In this document: one piece after another, positions 52,031-61,652 of the stretch
How the letters are laid out: every line of letters begins with the position of its first letter
Numbering within the stretch: the first letter of the stretch is position 1
Assembly (NCBI GenBank): GCA_015231795.1
Contig: JADGAX010000001.1
Coordinates: forward strand, 496,001-560,000
Length of the DNA: 64,000 nt
DNA from: Alphaproteobacteria bacterium
GTDB taxonomy: Bacteria > Pseudomonadota > Alphaproteobacteria > Rhodospirillales > WMHbin7
Reading direction: 5' to 3'
Notes under the pieces: model-generated
What the model saw: only the letters and a program-made list of their open reading frames with translations
What the model was told of the DNA's origin: nothing
Database searches by the model: none
Program-made: the position numbers and the translations under genes

Positions 52031-52416
52031 TGATCGAGATCGGCTTTCCTCCTTTGGACAGCGACCATCGCTATCTGATGGCGATGCTGGATGAATTGGC
52101 CAGGGCGGCCCGAGACGGCGCCGACGCTTTATTGCTGGAAGACCAGTCGCTGGAAGTGGCGGCCAGCCTTGAATCCCATTTCGCCAAGGAAGAACGCATG
52201 CTTGAGGAATGTTTGGATGCGAAGCGCAGCCAACATATGGCAAGACACGCCGACTTGCTGGACCGCATGAACGGCATGAACGGCCAAGTTTTGTCAGCCC
52301 TGGGACCCGAGGGCGCTTACGAGCGAATCCTGTCCTTCGCGAATGAACTGGCCGAAGAAGTGGAAGCCTTCGATCTGGACGCCGTGCCCGGTATCATCGC
52401 CCTGCAGAAAAGCTAG
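52027..52416 (+). CDS. Divergent hemerythrin-like protein lacking the last ligand pair
   Basis: A 129-residue protein starting at 52027 by ATGA overlap with the previous gene. It keeps H14 (DSDHRYL), H51 and E55 (ESHFAKEERML), and H70 and H74 (QHMARHADLL). The fourth helix reads ANELAEEVEAFDLDAV with no HxxxxD. The di-iron site would lack a His and probably an Asp, so oxygen binding may be changed or lost. It may pair with the complete hemerythrin upstream. Confidence 0.8.
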   Translation: MMIEIGFPPLDSDHRYLMAMLDELARAARDGADALLLEDQSLEVAASLESHFAKEERMLEECLDAKRSQHMARHADLLDRMNGMNGQVLSALGPEGAYERILSFANELAEEVEAFDLDAVPGIIALQKS

Positions 52417-52420
52417 GCGC

Positions 52421-53464
52421 ATGCCCCTTCCCGCCTGGAACCCGCAATCCTTCGCCAGACGCCGCCCGTTTCTTCAAGCGAGAGGCAAGATTCTGAAGGC
52501 CGTGCGCGACTGGTTCGAAAGCCAGGATTTCGCCGAGGTGGAAACGCCCTGCCTTCAAACGTCGCCCGGCTTGGAAGTGCATTTGAAGGCCTTTTCGACC
52601 GAGTTGAATGAGCCGTTCGAAACTTCGCCCGGGCGCCTGTATCTGCACACCTCGCCCGAATTCGCCATGAAGAAGCTGCTGGCGGCGGGCGTGCCGCGCC
52701 TCTATCAGTTGGCTCATTGCTTTCGCAACGAAGAGCGCAGCCCAACGCATCACCCCGAATTCGCCATGCTGGAATGGTACCGGGCCAATGAAACAGTCGA
52801 TAGCTTGATGGCCGACTGCGAGGCGCTGCTGAAACTGTCGTTGCAGGCGGCGGGGCGCGACCATTTTTCCTGGCAGGGCAAGAAGTGCGACGCCAGCCTT
52901 CCTTGCCAGCGGATCAGCGTGGGCGATGCCTTCCATGAATTCGCGGCCATCGATCTTCTGTCCACGATAACCGATCCCGACGATCCCGATCCGCGACCTT
53001 TGGCCGAAGCGGCCAAGACCATCGGCATCCACGCGCAACCGGCGGATCGCTGGGAAGATGTATATTTCCGTATTTTTCTGGAACATATTGAACCGCATCT
53101 GGGCATCGGCGCGCCGACCTTCCTGACCGGTTACCCATTATGCATGGCGGCGCTGGCAAGGACCGATTTGAAAGATTCTCGACTGGCGCAACGTTTCGAG
53201 CTGTATATCTCCGGTCTTGAACTGGCAAACGCCTTTGGAGAATTGACAGATTCCAAGGAACAGCGCAGGCGCTTCGAGCGAGATCAGCGGCTTAAGCGTC
53301 AATTATATGGCGATAGCTACCCAATCGACGAAGATTTTCTTTCTGCTTTGTCTTTCATGCCGGAAAGTGCTGGAATAGCGCTTGGCTTTGATCGTCTTGT
53401 TATGTTGTCCGTCCATGCCGAGAAGATTGACGACGTGATTTGGCTGCCAGTTATAAGACCTTAG
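52421..53464 (+). CDS. epmA: Elongation factor P--(R)-beta-lysine ligase
   Basis: A 347-residue paralogue of class II lysyl-tRNA synthetase without the anticodon domain. Motif 1-like FAEVETPCLQTSPGLEVHLKAF, motif 2 YQLAHCFRNEERSPTHHPEFAMLEWY and motif 3 PESAGIALGFDRLVMLS are clear, with GLELANAFGELTD. It attaches beta-lysine to EF-P. efp and epmB are not in the window. It starts 4 bp after the divergent hemerythrin gene, so it is in that operon. Confidence 0.92.
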   Translation: MPLPAWNPQSFARRRPFLQARGKILKAVRDWFESQDFAEVETPCLQTSPGLEVHLKAFSTELNEPFETSPGRLYLHTSPEFAMKKLLAAGVPRLYQLAHCFRNEERSPTHHPEFAMLEWYRANETVDSLMADCEALLKLSLQAAGRDHFSWQGKKCDASLPCQRISVGDAFHEFAAIDLLSTITDPDDPDPRPLAEAAKTIGIHAQPADRWEDVYFRIFLEHIEPHLGIGAPTFLTGYPLCMAALARTDLKDSRLAQRFELYISGLELANAFGELTDSKEQRRRFERDQRLKRQLYGDSYPIDEDFLSALSFMPESAGIALGFDRLVMLSVHAEKIDDVIWLPVIRP

Positions 53465-53558
53465 CGCCGACGCTTGCAAAAGACGCCGCTTTTTTCTAAA
53501 GAGAAGGCGGTCGCGGGGGCGGCGGAAAAAAAGAAACAATTATTTTGCGGGTTATCTT

Positions 53559-54683
53559 ATGAGCGCCTCACAGGCAACGGCTACCGTTCTGCCGCCGGTT
53601 GACATCACGCCAGAAACGCGCAACGCCATCGTGGATGGGTTGAAGCAGTGTCTTGGCGTTTTTCAGGCCGCCAAGAAAGTGAAGAATGAGATCAGCTATC
53701 AGAACCTGATCGAGAATCCGGCGGCTCTGTACCAATTCATCCAGATCTACCGCGCCAATCGCGAAATGGTCGATAGCATCGTCAAGGCGAAATCGGGCCA
53801 ACCGGTGCGCGACGACGATACGGAATTGGCTTGCGGTGTTTCCCTATCCCAAGTGCAGCGCCTGCTGATTCTGACCGCCGCCAAGCGGCATTTCGGCGTG
53901 TCCGGCGCCATCCAGAAACCGGCCGAGGAAAAGAAGGGCGGCATCGGATCGCTGTTTCGCAAATCGGAAGCCAAGGCGGAAGCCCCCTCGCGCACCAACG
54001 AGGAGCGCAAGCTGTCGGAACTGGCGAAATATCTGGCCTATGACTGGCAGATTCCGCTTTTGCAGGTCTACCGCGATTCCCTTACCTACCAGCACGTCAT
54101 GGAATTGGGGCCGGAACTGACCCTATTGAAGGACGCCAAGGCCATCGCCCAGGCCGGAAGGCTTGATCCGGCGCAGGTGCGCAAGGCCCGCCAGGTGGTG
54201 GGCGGCGACTTCGTGAACCTGATCTCGGACAATCCCAAGGCCATCGAAGGCGTGATCTACTGGAACGCCGACATGTACAAATTCTTCCGCTCGTTGCTGG
54301 GAGACAAGGCCTGGATTTTCTTTGGCCGCGACCAACAGTATTTCAACGCCCTCGCCTCGTTCGAAAAAGCCAAACTCAGACTGTTCGGCGACGCGTTGGC
54401 CTATATGGCCCCCGAATGCTTGATCGAGTTCGAACGCCTCAACATCGACAAGATCAACGCCATGATGGAGGCCTTCAGGGGCAATTTCGGCGACGATCTG
54501 GAAATGATTCTGTCGCAGAAAAGTTTCGCCTTCGACGTCATGCACCGGCTGGTCGAAAGCTTCGTGCATTTGAAGAAAGAACCCGACCAGTTGAAGGTTT
54601 ATGCCGACATGACCTGCAAGGCGATCCTGCCCAGCATGCAAGAATGGCTGGCGAAGACGAAAGCTAGCTCGACGCCTTCCTGA
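53559..54683 (+). CDS. Conserved-looking hypothetical alpha-helical protein
   Basis: A 374-residue soluble protein, almost all helix, of unrecognised family. Features: [30 protein letters not shown], a basic linker ([23 protein letters not shown], split here by position 126-148), [24 protein letters not shown] and [29 protein letters not shown]. There is no membrane helix or signal peptide. Codon use is typical of the genome. It overlaps the convergent thiE tail by 20 bp. Function unknown. Confidence 0.6.
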   Translation: MSASQATATVLPPVDITPETRNAIVDGLKQCLGVFQAAKKVKNEISYQNLIENPAALYQFIQIYRANREMVDSIVKAKSGQPVRDDDTELACGVSLSQVQRLLILTAAKRHFGVSGAIQKPAEEKKGGIGSLFRKSEAKAEAPSRTNEERKLSELAKYLAYDWQIPLLQVYRDSLTYQHVMELGPELTLLKDAKAIAQAGRLDPAQVRKARQVVGGDFVNLISDNPKAIEGVIYWNADMYKFFRSLLGDKAWIFFGRDQQYFNALASFEKAKLRLFGDALAYMAPECLIEFERLNIDKINAMMEAFRGNFGDDLEMILSQKSFAFDVMHRLVESFVHLKKEPDQLKVYADMTCKAILPSMQEWLAKTKASSTPS

Positions 54684-55308
54684 TCGCCTCGTTCATCGCT
54701 TGCACCCCAGCCCCAGCTCCGTCTGGATGCGCCCACACGCCCGACGAGACGGCCAGAAAATCGGCGCCCGCCTGCACCAAAGGCGCCGCGTTTTCAGCCG
54801 TTATGCCGCCGATGGCGACCGACGGCACCACCGTCACATCGCGCCACCATTGCAAAATTTCAGGCAAAGCCCTGCTTTTCGCTTCTTTGGTCGAGGTGGG
54901 GTAGAAAGCGCCGAAAGCCACGTAGTCTGCCCCGGCATCGCCCGCCTCCATGGCCAGATGACGGGAATCGTGGCAGGTGACGCCAACGATGGCCTTGGGT
55001 CCCAGAATGCGTCTGGCTTCGGCGTAGGACGCGTCCTCTTGGCCGACATGCACGCCGTCGGCATTGCAAGCCTTGGCCAGATCAGGCAGATCATTCACCA
55101 GAAACGCCGCTCCATGCGATTGCGCAAGCGGACCCAGCCTTTGCGCCGCCTGCAAGATGGCGGCATCCGGGCAATCTTTCAGGCGCAATTGCACCACAGC
55201 CACGTCGCCCGCCCCCAGCGCCTCGGCCATGGTTGCGGCAAAGCGATCCAGATCGGGGATGGCGGGCGGGGTGATCAGATACAAGCGGCAGGCCGGTTGT
55301 TTGGTCAT
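54664..55308 (-). CDS. thiE: Thiamine phosphate synthase
   Basis: A 214-residue TIM-barrel enzyme joining HMP-PP and thiazole phosphate. Motifs: [81 protein letters not shown] and [29 protein letters not shown]. No other thi genes are nearby. Its ATG overlaps the stop of the next gene. Confidence 0.92.
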   Translation of the reverse strand: MTKQPACRLYLITPPAIPDLDRFAATMAEALGAGDVAVVQLRLKDCPDAAILQAAQRLGPLAQSHGAAFLVNDLPDLAKACNADGVHVGQEDASYAEARRILGPKAIVGVTCHDSRHLAMEAGDAGADYVAFGAFYPTSTKEAKSRALPEILQWWRDVTVVPSVAIGGITAENAAPLVQAGADFLAVSSGVWAHPDGAGAGVQAMNEAIRKASS

Positions 55309-55664
55309 CGTTTTGGCTTCCTTTTTATCTCGATCCTGGCCCCTTGGGCTTTCGCAATGTCCATCAACCTTGCTGCGCTTTTCATTCCGGCATCGATGCG
55401 CACCACATCGGCCCCGCGCGCCAAGGCGTCCATCGCCAGTGCAGATGCAGGTCCTGCATCGACCAGGGTCTGAACGGCAACGCCGGAAACAACTGCCTTG
55501 GCCTGCCCCACCAGGGCCAGAAACCAGGCCGCCCCCTGTATCTCCGCCACCCGAGGGGGGCTTTCAAGAATCAACAAGCAGTCCTGTTCGCGCGCCGCCT
55601 CGAGCGCCAAAATGGCCCCTGGCAAATCGTGAATGCAAACCGTCATTGATCTTTGTTTAGCCAT
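55305..55664 (-). CDS. Hypothetical protein co-translated with thiE
   Basis: A 119-residue protein from ATG 55664 (an ATG at 55646 is an alternative). It reads [48 protein letters not shown] and [32 protein letters not shown]. The alternating strand-helix pattern suggests a small alpha/beta, TIM-barrel-fragment-like fold. ATGA overlap with thiE implies linked function, but no domain is recognised. Confidence 0.6.
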   Translation of the reverse strand: MAKQRSMTVCIHDLPGAILALEAAREQDCLLILESPPRVAEIQGAAWFLALVGQAKAVVSGVAVQTLVDAGPASALAMDALARGADVVRIDAGMKSAARLMDIAKAQGARIEIKRKPKR

Positions 55665-55729
55665 TAGCTGCTTGTATTTCCTAATATTGAGGCTCAGTCT
55701 TAGCCAGTCTAACCCGATGGAGAGTTCCG

Positions 55730-56740
55730 TTGAAGCCCCGCTTACGCCAGATCGCGTCCGCCCTTGCCCTTCTGCTGGCAATCTTTGCAGCTTGGACCTT
55801 CTTGAGAGCGCCAACGGTCGAGGTAGCGCCGGTTTCGCGCGGCCTTGCCGTCGAGGCGATTTACGCCACCGGTACCGTCGAACCCCTACGTTGGGCCAGA
55901 ATATCCCCCACGGTAACGGCCAGACTGGTCGAAGTCATGGTCAAGGAAGGCGATCAAGTGCAGGAGGGCGACCTGCTGGCCCGCCTCGACGATGGCGAGG
56001 CCAAGGCGCGCGTGGGCGAACTGACCGCCCGCGAAACATTCCTGAAACAGGACCTGGATCGCGTCGCCCGCCTGGAAAAAAGCGAATTCGCCAGCCGCCA
56101 ATCCAGCGAGCGGGCCAGAAGCGAGTTGGGACAAGCCGCCAACGCCAGGGTCGCCGCCCAGAAGCGATTGAATGAATACGAACTGGCCTCGCCGGTATCG
56201 GGCACCGTGCTGCGCCGCGACGGCGAACCCGGCGAAGTGATGCAACCGGGTTCCGTGCTGTTCTGGGTCGGCGAACCCAAGCCCTTGCGGGTGACCGCCG
56301 AGATCGACGAGGAAGACATCGTCCGGATCAATCTGGGGCAGAAGGCGCTGTTGAAGGCCGACGCCTTTCCGGGCCAAGCGCTGGAATCCAGCGTGGCGGA
56401 AATCACGCCCAAGGGAGACCCGGTCAACAAAACCTATCGCGTGCGCCTTCATCTGCCCGACGAATCCAGGCTTCTGATCGGCATGACGGTCGAGGTGAAT
56501 GTGATCGTGCGGGAATCGCCAGACGCCCTGCTGGTTCCCGCCACCGCCATCGAGACCGGTCATTTATGGGTGGTACGAGATGGGAGAGCTGAACGGCGCA
56601 GCGTGAAGGTTGGCGCCCTTGGCGTCGCCAAAAGCGAAATCCTGGAAGGCGTCAACGAGGGCGATCTGGTGATCGTGTCGCCCGACAAGGCCCTGAAGGA
56701 GGGCCAGCGGGTGTCTGGCAAAACCGTGGAACAGCCGTGA
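55730..56740 (+). CDS. HlyD/MFP-type periplasmic adaptor of an ABC efflux system
   Basis: A 336-residue membrane-fusion protein: an N-terminal anchor helix (IASALALLLAIFAAWTFLRA), biotinyl-lipoyl half (ARLVEVMVKEGDQVQEGDLLARLDDGEAKARV), a helical hairpin (ETFLKQDLDRVARLEKSEFASRQ), the second half (ELASPVSGTVLRRDGEPGEVM) and beta barrel (GMTVEVNVIV). The TTG start at 55730 has GGAGA 6 nt upstream. It overlaps the permease gene by 4 bp. Confidence 0.9.
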   Translation: MKPRLRQIASALALLLAIFAAWTFLRAPTVEVAPVSRGLAVEAIYATGTVEPLRWARISPTVTARLVEVMVKEGDQVQEGDLLARLDDGEAKARVGELTARETFLKQDLDRVARLEKSEFASRQSSERARSELGQAANARVAAQKRLNEYELASPVSGTVLRRDGEPGEVMQPGSVLFWVGEPKPLRVTAEIDEEDIVRINLGQKALLKADAFPGQALESSVAEITPKGDPVNKTYRVRLHLPDESRLLIGMTVEVNVIVRESPDALLVPATAIETGHLWVVRDGRAERRSVKVGALGVAKSEILEGVNEGDLVIVSPDKALKEGQRVSGKTVEQP

Positions 56741-57984
56741 AACTACTTTTGCACATAGCCCTTGGGCATCTGTTGGCCCGCAAACGGCAAACGCTGGTCT
56801 CGATGATGGGCGTCGCCATGGGGGTGGGTTTCACCATCGCCATGTCGTCGCTGATGGAAGGTTCGCAGCGCGATTTCATCTCGCGCATCGTCGACAACAT
56901 GCCGCACGTCACTTTGAAGGACGAATTTCGCGCCAATCCCGCCCAGCCGGTCGATCTTGTCTATCCCAAGGGGGCCGTGGCCTTGAAAGGCGTCAAGCCC
57001 AAGGACGAGATCAGAGGCATCAAAGCGCCCTGGAACAAGATCGCCGCCCTTGAAACCATGCCTGGCGTTCGCGTCGCCCCCTCCTTGCACGCCCAGATTT
57101 TTCTTAGTTTCAGCGGCAAGGATGTGGCGGTCAACCTGCTGGGCATCGACATCGAGCGCGAGCGCAGGGCGTCGCGCATCGAAGAAGACATCAGCACCGA
57201 AGGCGGCCTGACCGCGCTTGAAAGCGCCGCCAACGGCATCATCATCGGCAAGGGCTTGGCGTCGAAACTGGGCGTGCAGATGAACGACACGCTGACGGCC
57301 GCCTCGGCGTCGGGCGTCGTGATGAAGATGAAGGTGGTGGGGCTGTTCCATACCGGCATCATCTCGACCGACAATGGCCAAGCCTTCGCGCTGATCAAGA
57401 AGGCGCAGATTCTGGCCGACCGGCCCAATGTGATCAACCAGATGCGCATCAAGCTGGCCGATCCCATGCAAGCCATCGAGATCGCCGCCAAGCTGGAGCA
57501 ACGCTGGGGCTACAGGGCGGAATCCTGGCAAGAATCGAACGAAGGGCTTTTGGGCGCCTTCGTCATCCGAAACACGGTGATGTACATTACCGTCTCGGCC
57601 ATTCTGATCGTCGCCAGCTTCGGCATCTTCAACGTCGTCTCGACCGTCGTCTTCGAGAAAACGCGAGACATCGCCATCCTGCGCTCGATGGGGTTCGAAC
57701 CCGCCGACATTCGGGGCATCTTCCTGCTTGAAGGTTTCCTGGTCGGTCTATTGGGCGCTTTGCTGGGCTGGGCGCTGGGTTTTGGCCTGTGCCAGATTCT
57801 GGGCATGGTGCGCTTCAACATCAAGATGATGACCGAGGTGCAGGGTTTCATCCTGCATTCAAGCTGGATTCACTACACCATGTCGGGCGGCGTCGCCGCG
57901 GCATCGGCCACCCTGGCCGCTTGGCTGCCCGCCAACAAGGCTTCGCGCTTGAAGCCGGTTGAAATCATCAGGGGCGCCGCATGA
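56737..57984 (+). CDS. ABC transporter permease, FtsX/MacB/LolC type
   Basis: A 415-residue permease: N-terminal helix, a large periplasmic domain (about 45-270) and three C-terminal helices ([64 protein letters not shown]). [27 protein letters not shown] is the coupling segment typical of FtsX-like permeases. GTG start, overlapping the adaptor stop. Confidence 0.9.
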   Translation: MKLLLHIALGHLLARKRQTLVSMMGVAMGVGFTIAMSSLMEGSQRDFISRIVDNMPHVTLKDEFRANPAQPVDLVYPKGAVALKGVKPKDEIRGIKAPWNKIAALETMPGVRVAPSLHAQIFLSFSGKDVAVNLLGIDIERERRASRIEEDISTEGGLTALESAANGIIIGKGLASKLGVQMNDTLTAASASGVVMKMKVVGLFHTGIISTDNGQAFALIKKAQILADRPNVINQMRIKLADPMQAIEIAAKLEQRWGYRAESWQESNEGLLGAFVIRNTVMYITVSAILIVASFGIFNVVSTVVFEKTRDIAILRSMGFEPADIRGIFLLEGFLVGLLGALLGWALGFGLCQILGMVRFNIKMMTEVQGFILHSSWIHYTMSGGVAAASATLAAWLPANKASRLKPVEIIRGAA

Positions 57985-58661
57985 CGACAGGGGCAGCGAT
58001 AGAAGCCAGGAAGCTGGCGCGCATTCTGCCGGGCCTGATTCCCGTCACCCTGGTCGATGGCGTCGATTTCATGGCGAAGCCCGGCGAGCTGGTGGCGATT
58101 ACCGGGGCGTCTGGCTCCGGCAAGTCGTCGTTGCTTTATCTGCTGGGACTGTTGGACGAACCCACATCTGGCTCGGTGATCATCGACGGCATCGACAGCG
58201 CCAGCCTGACCGATGCCCAGCGCACGCATCTGCGCCTGGAACGTCTGGGTTTCGTTTTCCAGTTCCATTTCCTGCTGCCCGAATTTTCGGTGCTGGACAA
58301 TGTTTGCATGCCCATGAAAAAGCTGAACGCCTTGCCAGAACAGGCCCAGGCCGAACGCGGGCGCATGCTGCTGAAAGACCTGGGGCTTGAAGGGTCCGAG
58401 AAAAAATTGCCGGAGCAGCTTTCGGGCGGCGAGCGACAAAGGGTGGCCGTCGCCAGGGCGCTGGCCAACGCCCCCAGCATTCTGTTGGCCGACGAGCCGA
58501 CCGGCAACCTGGACAGCAAGAACAGCCACGCCGTTTTCGACATCTTCCGCCGCCTGACCCGTCAGGACGGCAAGACGATCATCGCCGTCACCCATGACCA
58601 GGAACTAGCCAGCGCTTGCGACCGCCAGGTCCATCTGGCCGATGGACAGGTGGTGGAATGA
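57981..58661 (+). CDS. ABC transporter ATP-binding protein, LolD/MacB type
   Basis: A 226-residue ATPase: Walker [20 protein letters not shown]-loop [18 protein letters not shown], signature [19 protein letters not shown], Walker [16 protein letters not shown] and His switch VTHDQELA. It forms a tripartite mechanotransmission-type export system with the two upstream genes. ATGA overlap with the permease. Substrate unknown. Confidence 0.93.
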   Translation: MTTGAAIEARKLARILPGLIPVTLVDGVDFMAKPGELVAITGASGSGKSSLLYLLGLLDEPTSGSVIIDGIDSASLTDAQRTHLRLERLGFVFQFHFLLPEFSVLDNVCMPMKKLNALPEQAQAERGRMLLKDLGLEGSEKKLPEQLSGGERQRVAVARALANAPSILLADEPTGNLDSKNSHAVFDIFRRLTRQDGKTIIAVTHDQELASACDRQVHLADGQVVE

Positions 58662-58774
58662 CTTGCGTCGACAGGGAATGAGGCAGACAACATTGACCAC
58701 ATTATCATTCCTCCAGGATTGACGCCCCGTTCGCCTGGGCCTATCCTCGCCGCGAATTTAAGAAAGTCAGGCTC

Positions 58775-59005
58775 TTGAGCAGCAACAACGCCAGCAAAGC
58801 GCCCCCGAAGTGCAACCAGGCAATCGCGCGCCTGGAGCGCGCCATTGCGCGTCTGGAACGGGCCGCTCAGCACGGCAGTTCCAAGGCCGATCCCAACGCG
58901 GCCCGCCTGGAAGCCGAACTGGCCGAGATGCGCCAACTGACGGAACTGGTGGCCGGGCGACTGGATGGCGCCATCGGGCGCATCCGCCTCGCGCTGGAGA
59001 ATTAG
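58775..59005 (+). CDS. Small coiled-coil protein (DUF4164-like) upstream of zapA
   Basis: A 76-residue helical protein: KCNQAIARLERAIARLERAAQHG then RLEAELAEMRQLTELVAGRLDGAIGRI. TTG start at 58775 with AGG close upstream. Two heptad-rich stretches predict a coiled coil. A protein of this kind commonly precedes zapA in alphaproteobacteria, which suggests a division-linked role. Confidence 0.75.
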   Translation: MSSNNASKAPPKCNQAIARLERAIARLERAAQHGSSKADPNAARLEAELAEMRQLTELVAGRLDGAIGRIRLALEN

Positions 59006-59007
59006 CC

Positions 59008-59328
59008 ATGGGTCAGATTACCGTTACGGTCAATCAACGCCCCTATGTCATCGCCTGCGACGATGGCCAGGAAGCGCATCTGACCAGACTGGCCCGCTAT
59101 GTCGATGACAGAATCAAACAGTTGGTGGCCGCTGTCGGACAGGCGGGCGAAGCCAGATTGTTGTTGATGGTCAGCCTGCTGCTGGCCGACGAGCTTTCCG
59201 AAGCCTATGAGCAAAGCAAGCGTCTGGGGGCCGGGCTGGAACCCAGTTCCGACGAAACCTTGGCCCGATCGCTCGACAAATTGGCAAGTCGAATCGAAAC
59301 CATTGCCGAACGCCTGGAACAGGCATAG
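59008..59328 (+). CDS. zapA: Cell division protein ZapA
   Basis: A 106-residue FtsZ-bundling protein: MGQITVTVNQRPYVIACDDGQEAHLTRLARYVDDRIKQL, here quoted in parts, with the ARLLLMVSLLLADELSEAYE helix and a C-terminal coiled coil (LDKLASRIETIAERLEQA). It lies 2 bp after the DUF4164-like gene and directly upstream of the 6S RNA gene, the usual order. Confidence 0.92.
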   Translation: MGQITVTVNQRPYVIACDDGQEAHLTRLARYVDDRIKQLVAAVGQAGEARLLLMVSLLLADELSEAYEQSKRLGAGLEPSSDETLARSLDKLASRIETIAERLEQA

Positions 59329-59338
59329 AGTCGTCAAT

Positions 59339-59500
59339 GGACGGTTGCTGCACGACCCGTCAGGTCGGAACGTCCCTGGGGCCAATACAATACCTCTTGG
59401 GAGCTGTCCCTACCAGGACCGTGGTCCTGGCATATGGCGCCCACCTGCACTTGCAGGCCACAGAGGTGACGCTGGGCCAACGATCGCGGCGGCACCGTCC
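59339..59500 (+). ncRNA. ssrS: 6S RNA
   Basis: A 162 nt stretch between zapA and the 5-formyl-THF cyclo-ligase gene, the standard place for 6S RNA. A closing stem pairs GGACGGT (59339-59345) with ACCGTCC (59494-59500). Inside, GC-rich stems alternate with a less paired middle (CCAATACAATACCTCTTGGGAG region), fitting the open-promoter mimic that binds RNA polymerase. A T-rich run follows. Ends are estimated from pairing only. Confidence 0.75.
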
Positions 59501-59527
59501 ACTTTCTTTCCCTTCCATGTTTTCCTC

Positions 59528-60094
59528 ATGATGGATGGCAAGCGAGATTTGCGCCGCGCCTTGCGAGCGGCACGCCGGGATGCGCGCCCCCTTCTGGGCG
59601 GACGAGCCGCCCTTCGTTTGGCGACCCACGCCCTTCCCCATCTGCCTTGCCAGCCGGGCAACGTCGCCACCGGCTACTGGCCGGTCGGTTCCGAAATGGA
59701 CCCTCGCCCCTTGATGCTGGCCCTGCAAGACAAAGGCATGCGCCTAGCCCTGCCGGTGGTGGTGGGACGAGACGAGCCGCTGGCCTTCTGCGCCTTCGAT
59801 TTCGACGACGCGCTGACGCCCGGCATCATGGGCACACCGGAACCAGCCGCCGACAAGGAACGGCTTGACCCCGACATCCTTCTGGTGCCCTTGCTGGGCT
59901 TCGACAAAAGCGGGCTGCGCCTGGGCCAAGGAGGCGGCTTTTACGACCGCACGCTGGAATCGCTTCGCAGGCGGCGGCGCATCTTCGCCCTGGGCATCGC
60001 CTATGCCGCGCAAGAGGTGGTCAGCCTGCCCTTTCTGGCCCATGATCAGAAACTGGACGCCATCGCCACCGAACAAGGCTTCATCAAAATATGA
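59528..60094 (+). CDS. fau: 5-formyltetrahydrofolate cyclo-ligase
   Basis: A 188-residue enzyme converting 5-formyl-THF to methenyl-THF with ATP. Motifs: KRDLRRALRAARRDARP, GYWPVGSEMDPRPLM and the substrate loop LLGFDKSGLRLGQGGGFYDRTLE. Start at one of two adjacent ATGs (59528 or 59531). It overlaps the next gene by 4 bp. Confidence 0.92.
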   Translation: MMDGKRDLRRALRAARRDARPLLGGRAALRLATHALPHLPCQPGNVATGYWPVGSEMDPRPLMLALQDKGMRLALPVVVGRDEPLAFCAFDFDDALTPGIMGTPEPAADKERLDPDILLVPLLGFDKSGLRLGQGGGFYDRTLESLRRRRRIFALGIAYAAQEVVSLPFLAHDQKLDAIATEQGFIKI

Positions 60095-60906
60095 AACTGC
60101 TTTTTCTTGGAGACATCGTAGGCCGCAGCGGACGCGACGCCGTCGTGGCGCTGCTGCCCGGCCTGAAGCGCGACATGGCTCTTGACGCCATCGTGATCAA
60201 TGGCGAGAACGCGGCGCACGGCTTCGGCATTACGCCAAAGCTGTGCCAGGAATTTTACGCCGCCGGGGTCGACGCCATCACGCTTGGCAATCATTCATGG
60301 GATCAGAAGGAATTGATGGCCTATGCCGATTCCGATCCCCGGCTGATCCGCCCCTTGAACACAGTGCGGGGAACGCCGGGGCGCGGATTCGCCATTCTTG
60401 AACTGCCCAGAGGCAAGAAACTTCTGGCCGCCCAGGTGATCGGGCGACTGTTCATGGACGCCGCCGACGATCCCTTTGGCGCCATCGACGACCTGCTGGC
60501 CCGCTATCCCTTGAAGGGCGCCGTTTCGGCCATTCTGGTCGATGTGCATGCCGAAGCGACCAGCGAGAAAATGGGCATGGGGCATTATCTGGATGGCCGG
60601 GTCTCGGCGGTCATCGGCACGCATTCGCACATCCCCACCGCCGACGCCCAGGTGCTGCCAAAGGGCACGGCTTACCAAACCGACGCGGGCATGTGCGGCG
60701 ACTACGATTCCGTCATCGGCATGGGCAAGGAAACCGCCGTCTTCAAGTTGTCGCGCAAACTGCCCACCGACCGCTTGGCCCCCGCCGACGGCCAAGCCAC
60801 CGTTTGCGGCGTGCTGGTCGAAATCGACAACGCCACCGGACTGGCCAGTTCCATCGCCCCCTTGCGCCTGGGCGGCCGATTGATCCAGGCGAGCGCATCA
60901 TGGTGA
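60091..60906 (+). CDS. YmdB-family metallophosphoesterase
   Basis: A 271-residue enzyme of the TIGR00282 group. Metal ligands are in FLGDIVG, VINGENAAHG, TLGNHSWDQKE, LVDVHAEATSEK and GTHSHIPTADAQVLP. Homologues hydrolyse cyclic nucleotides and affect biofilm or nanotube formation in Bacillus. ATGA overlap with fau; overlaps the rhomboid gene by 7 bp. Confidence 0.9.
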   Translation: MKLLFLGDIVGRSGRDAVVALLPGLKRDMALDAIVINGENAAHGFGITPKLCQEFYAAGVDAITLGNHSWDQKELMAYADSDPRLIRPLNTVRGTPGRGFAILELPRGKKLLAAQVIGRLFMDAADDPFGAIDDLLARYPLKGAVSAILVDVHAEATSEKMGMGHYLDGRVSAVIGTHSHIPTADAQVLPKGTAYQTDAGMCGDYDSVIGMGKETAVFKLSRKLPTDRLAPADGQATVCGVLVEIDNATGLASSIAPLRLGGRLIQASASW

Positions 60907-61652
60907 TCCTGCCGGTCTATGACGACAATCCGGCCACTAGGCCCGCCTTGGTCACCTGGGGCATGATGGCGGCTTGCGTCCTGGCTTTTCTGTGGCAGAT
61001 GGGTTTGGGTCCGGATGCGGGACAAGAGGCCGTGCTCAGCCTGGGCATGATTCCCGCCGTGGTTTCCGGCCAGGCAGAGCTTGCGCCCGAACTTTACCTG
61101 ATTCCCGGCTGGGCCACCTTGCTCAGTTCGATGTTCCTGCATGGCGACATCATGCATCTGGCGGGCAATATGTTGTTCCTATGGATCTTTGGCAACAATG
61201 TCGAGGATGCCATGGGACATTGGCGCTACTTTGTTTTCTATCTGCTGTGCGGCGTTGCCGCCGCCATGGCGCAGATGTTGCCGAATCTTGCATCGGAAAT
61301 TCCGATGATCGGCGCGTCGGGCGCCATCAGCGGCGTGCTGGGAGCTTATCTTCTGCTTCATCCCAAGGCCAATGTGCGCGTCTTCATGTGGATCGTGGTG
61401 ATCGTACGCATCTTGAACGTGCCCGCCGTGATCGTGCTGGGACTGTGGTTCGCCATGCAGATATTCAGCGGCATGAGCGCGCCTGCGGGCGAAGCAGGCA
61501 TCGCCTTCTGGGCGCATGCGGGCGGTTTCGTAGCCGGGATGGCCTTGATCCCCCTTTTCAAATACGCAAACGTGCCCTTGCTTCAAGGCGCCCAAAGCCA
61601 GGCATTTTCCGTGACGCGCCAATTGCCGCCCAGGAAGGGACCCTGGGGGTAG
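60900..61652 (+). CDS. Rhomboid-family intramembrane serine protease
   Basis: A 250-residue polytopic protein with about six helices. Catalytic S140 is in GASGAISGVLGAYLL and H206 in WAHAGGFVAG; HGDIMHLAGNMLFLWIFG supplies the H/N oxyanion motif. It cuts membrane proteins within the bilayer. The stop TAG at 61650-61652 lies at the left edge of the 271 bp inverted-repeat element, so that element may have set the present C-terminus. Confidence 0.92.
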   Translation: MVILPVYDDNPATRPALVTWGMMAACVLAFLWQMGLGPDAGQEAVLSLGMIPAVVSGQAELAPELYLIPGWATLLSSMFLHGDIMHLAGNMLFLWIFGNNVEDAMGHWRYFVFYLLCGVAAAMAQMLPNLASEIPMIGASGAISGVLGAYLLLHPKANVRVFMWIVVIVRILNVPAVIVLGLWFAMQIFSGMSAPAGEAGIAFWAHAGGFVAGMALIPLFKYANVPLLQGAQSQAFSVTRQLPPRKGPWG

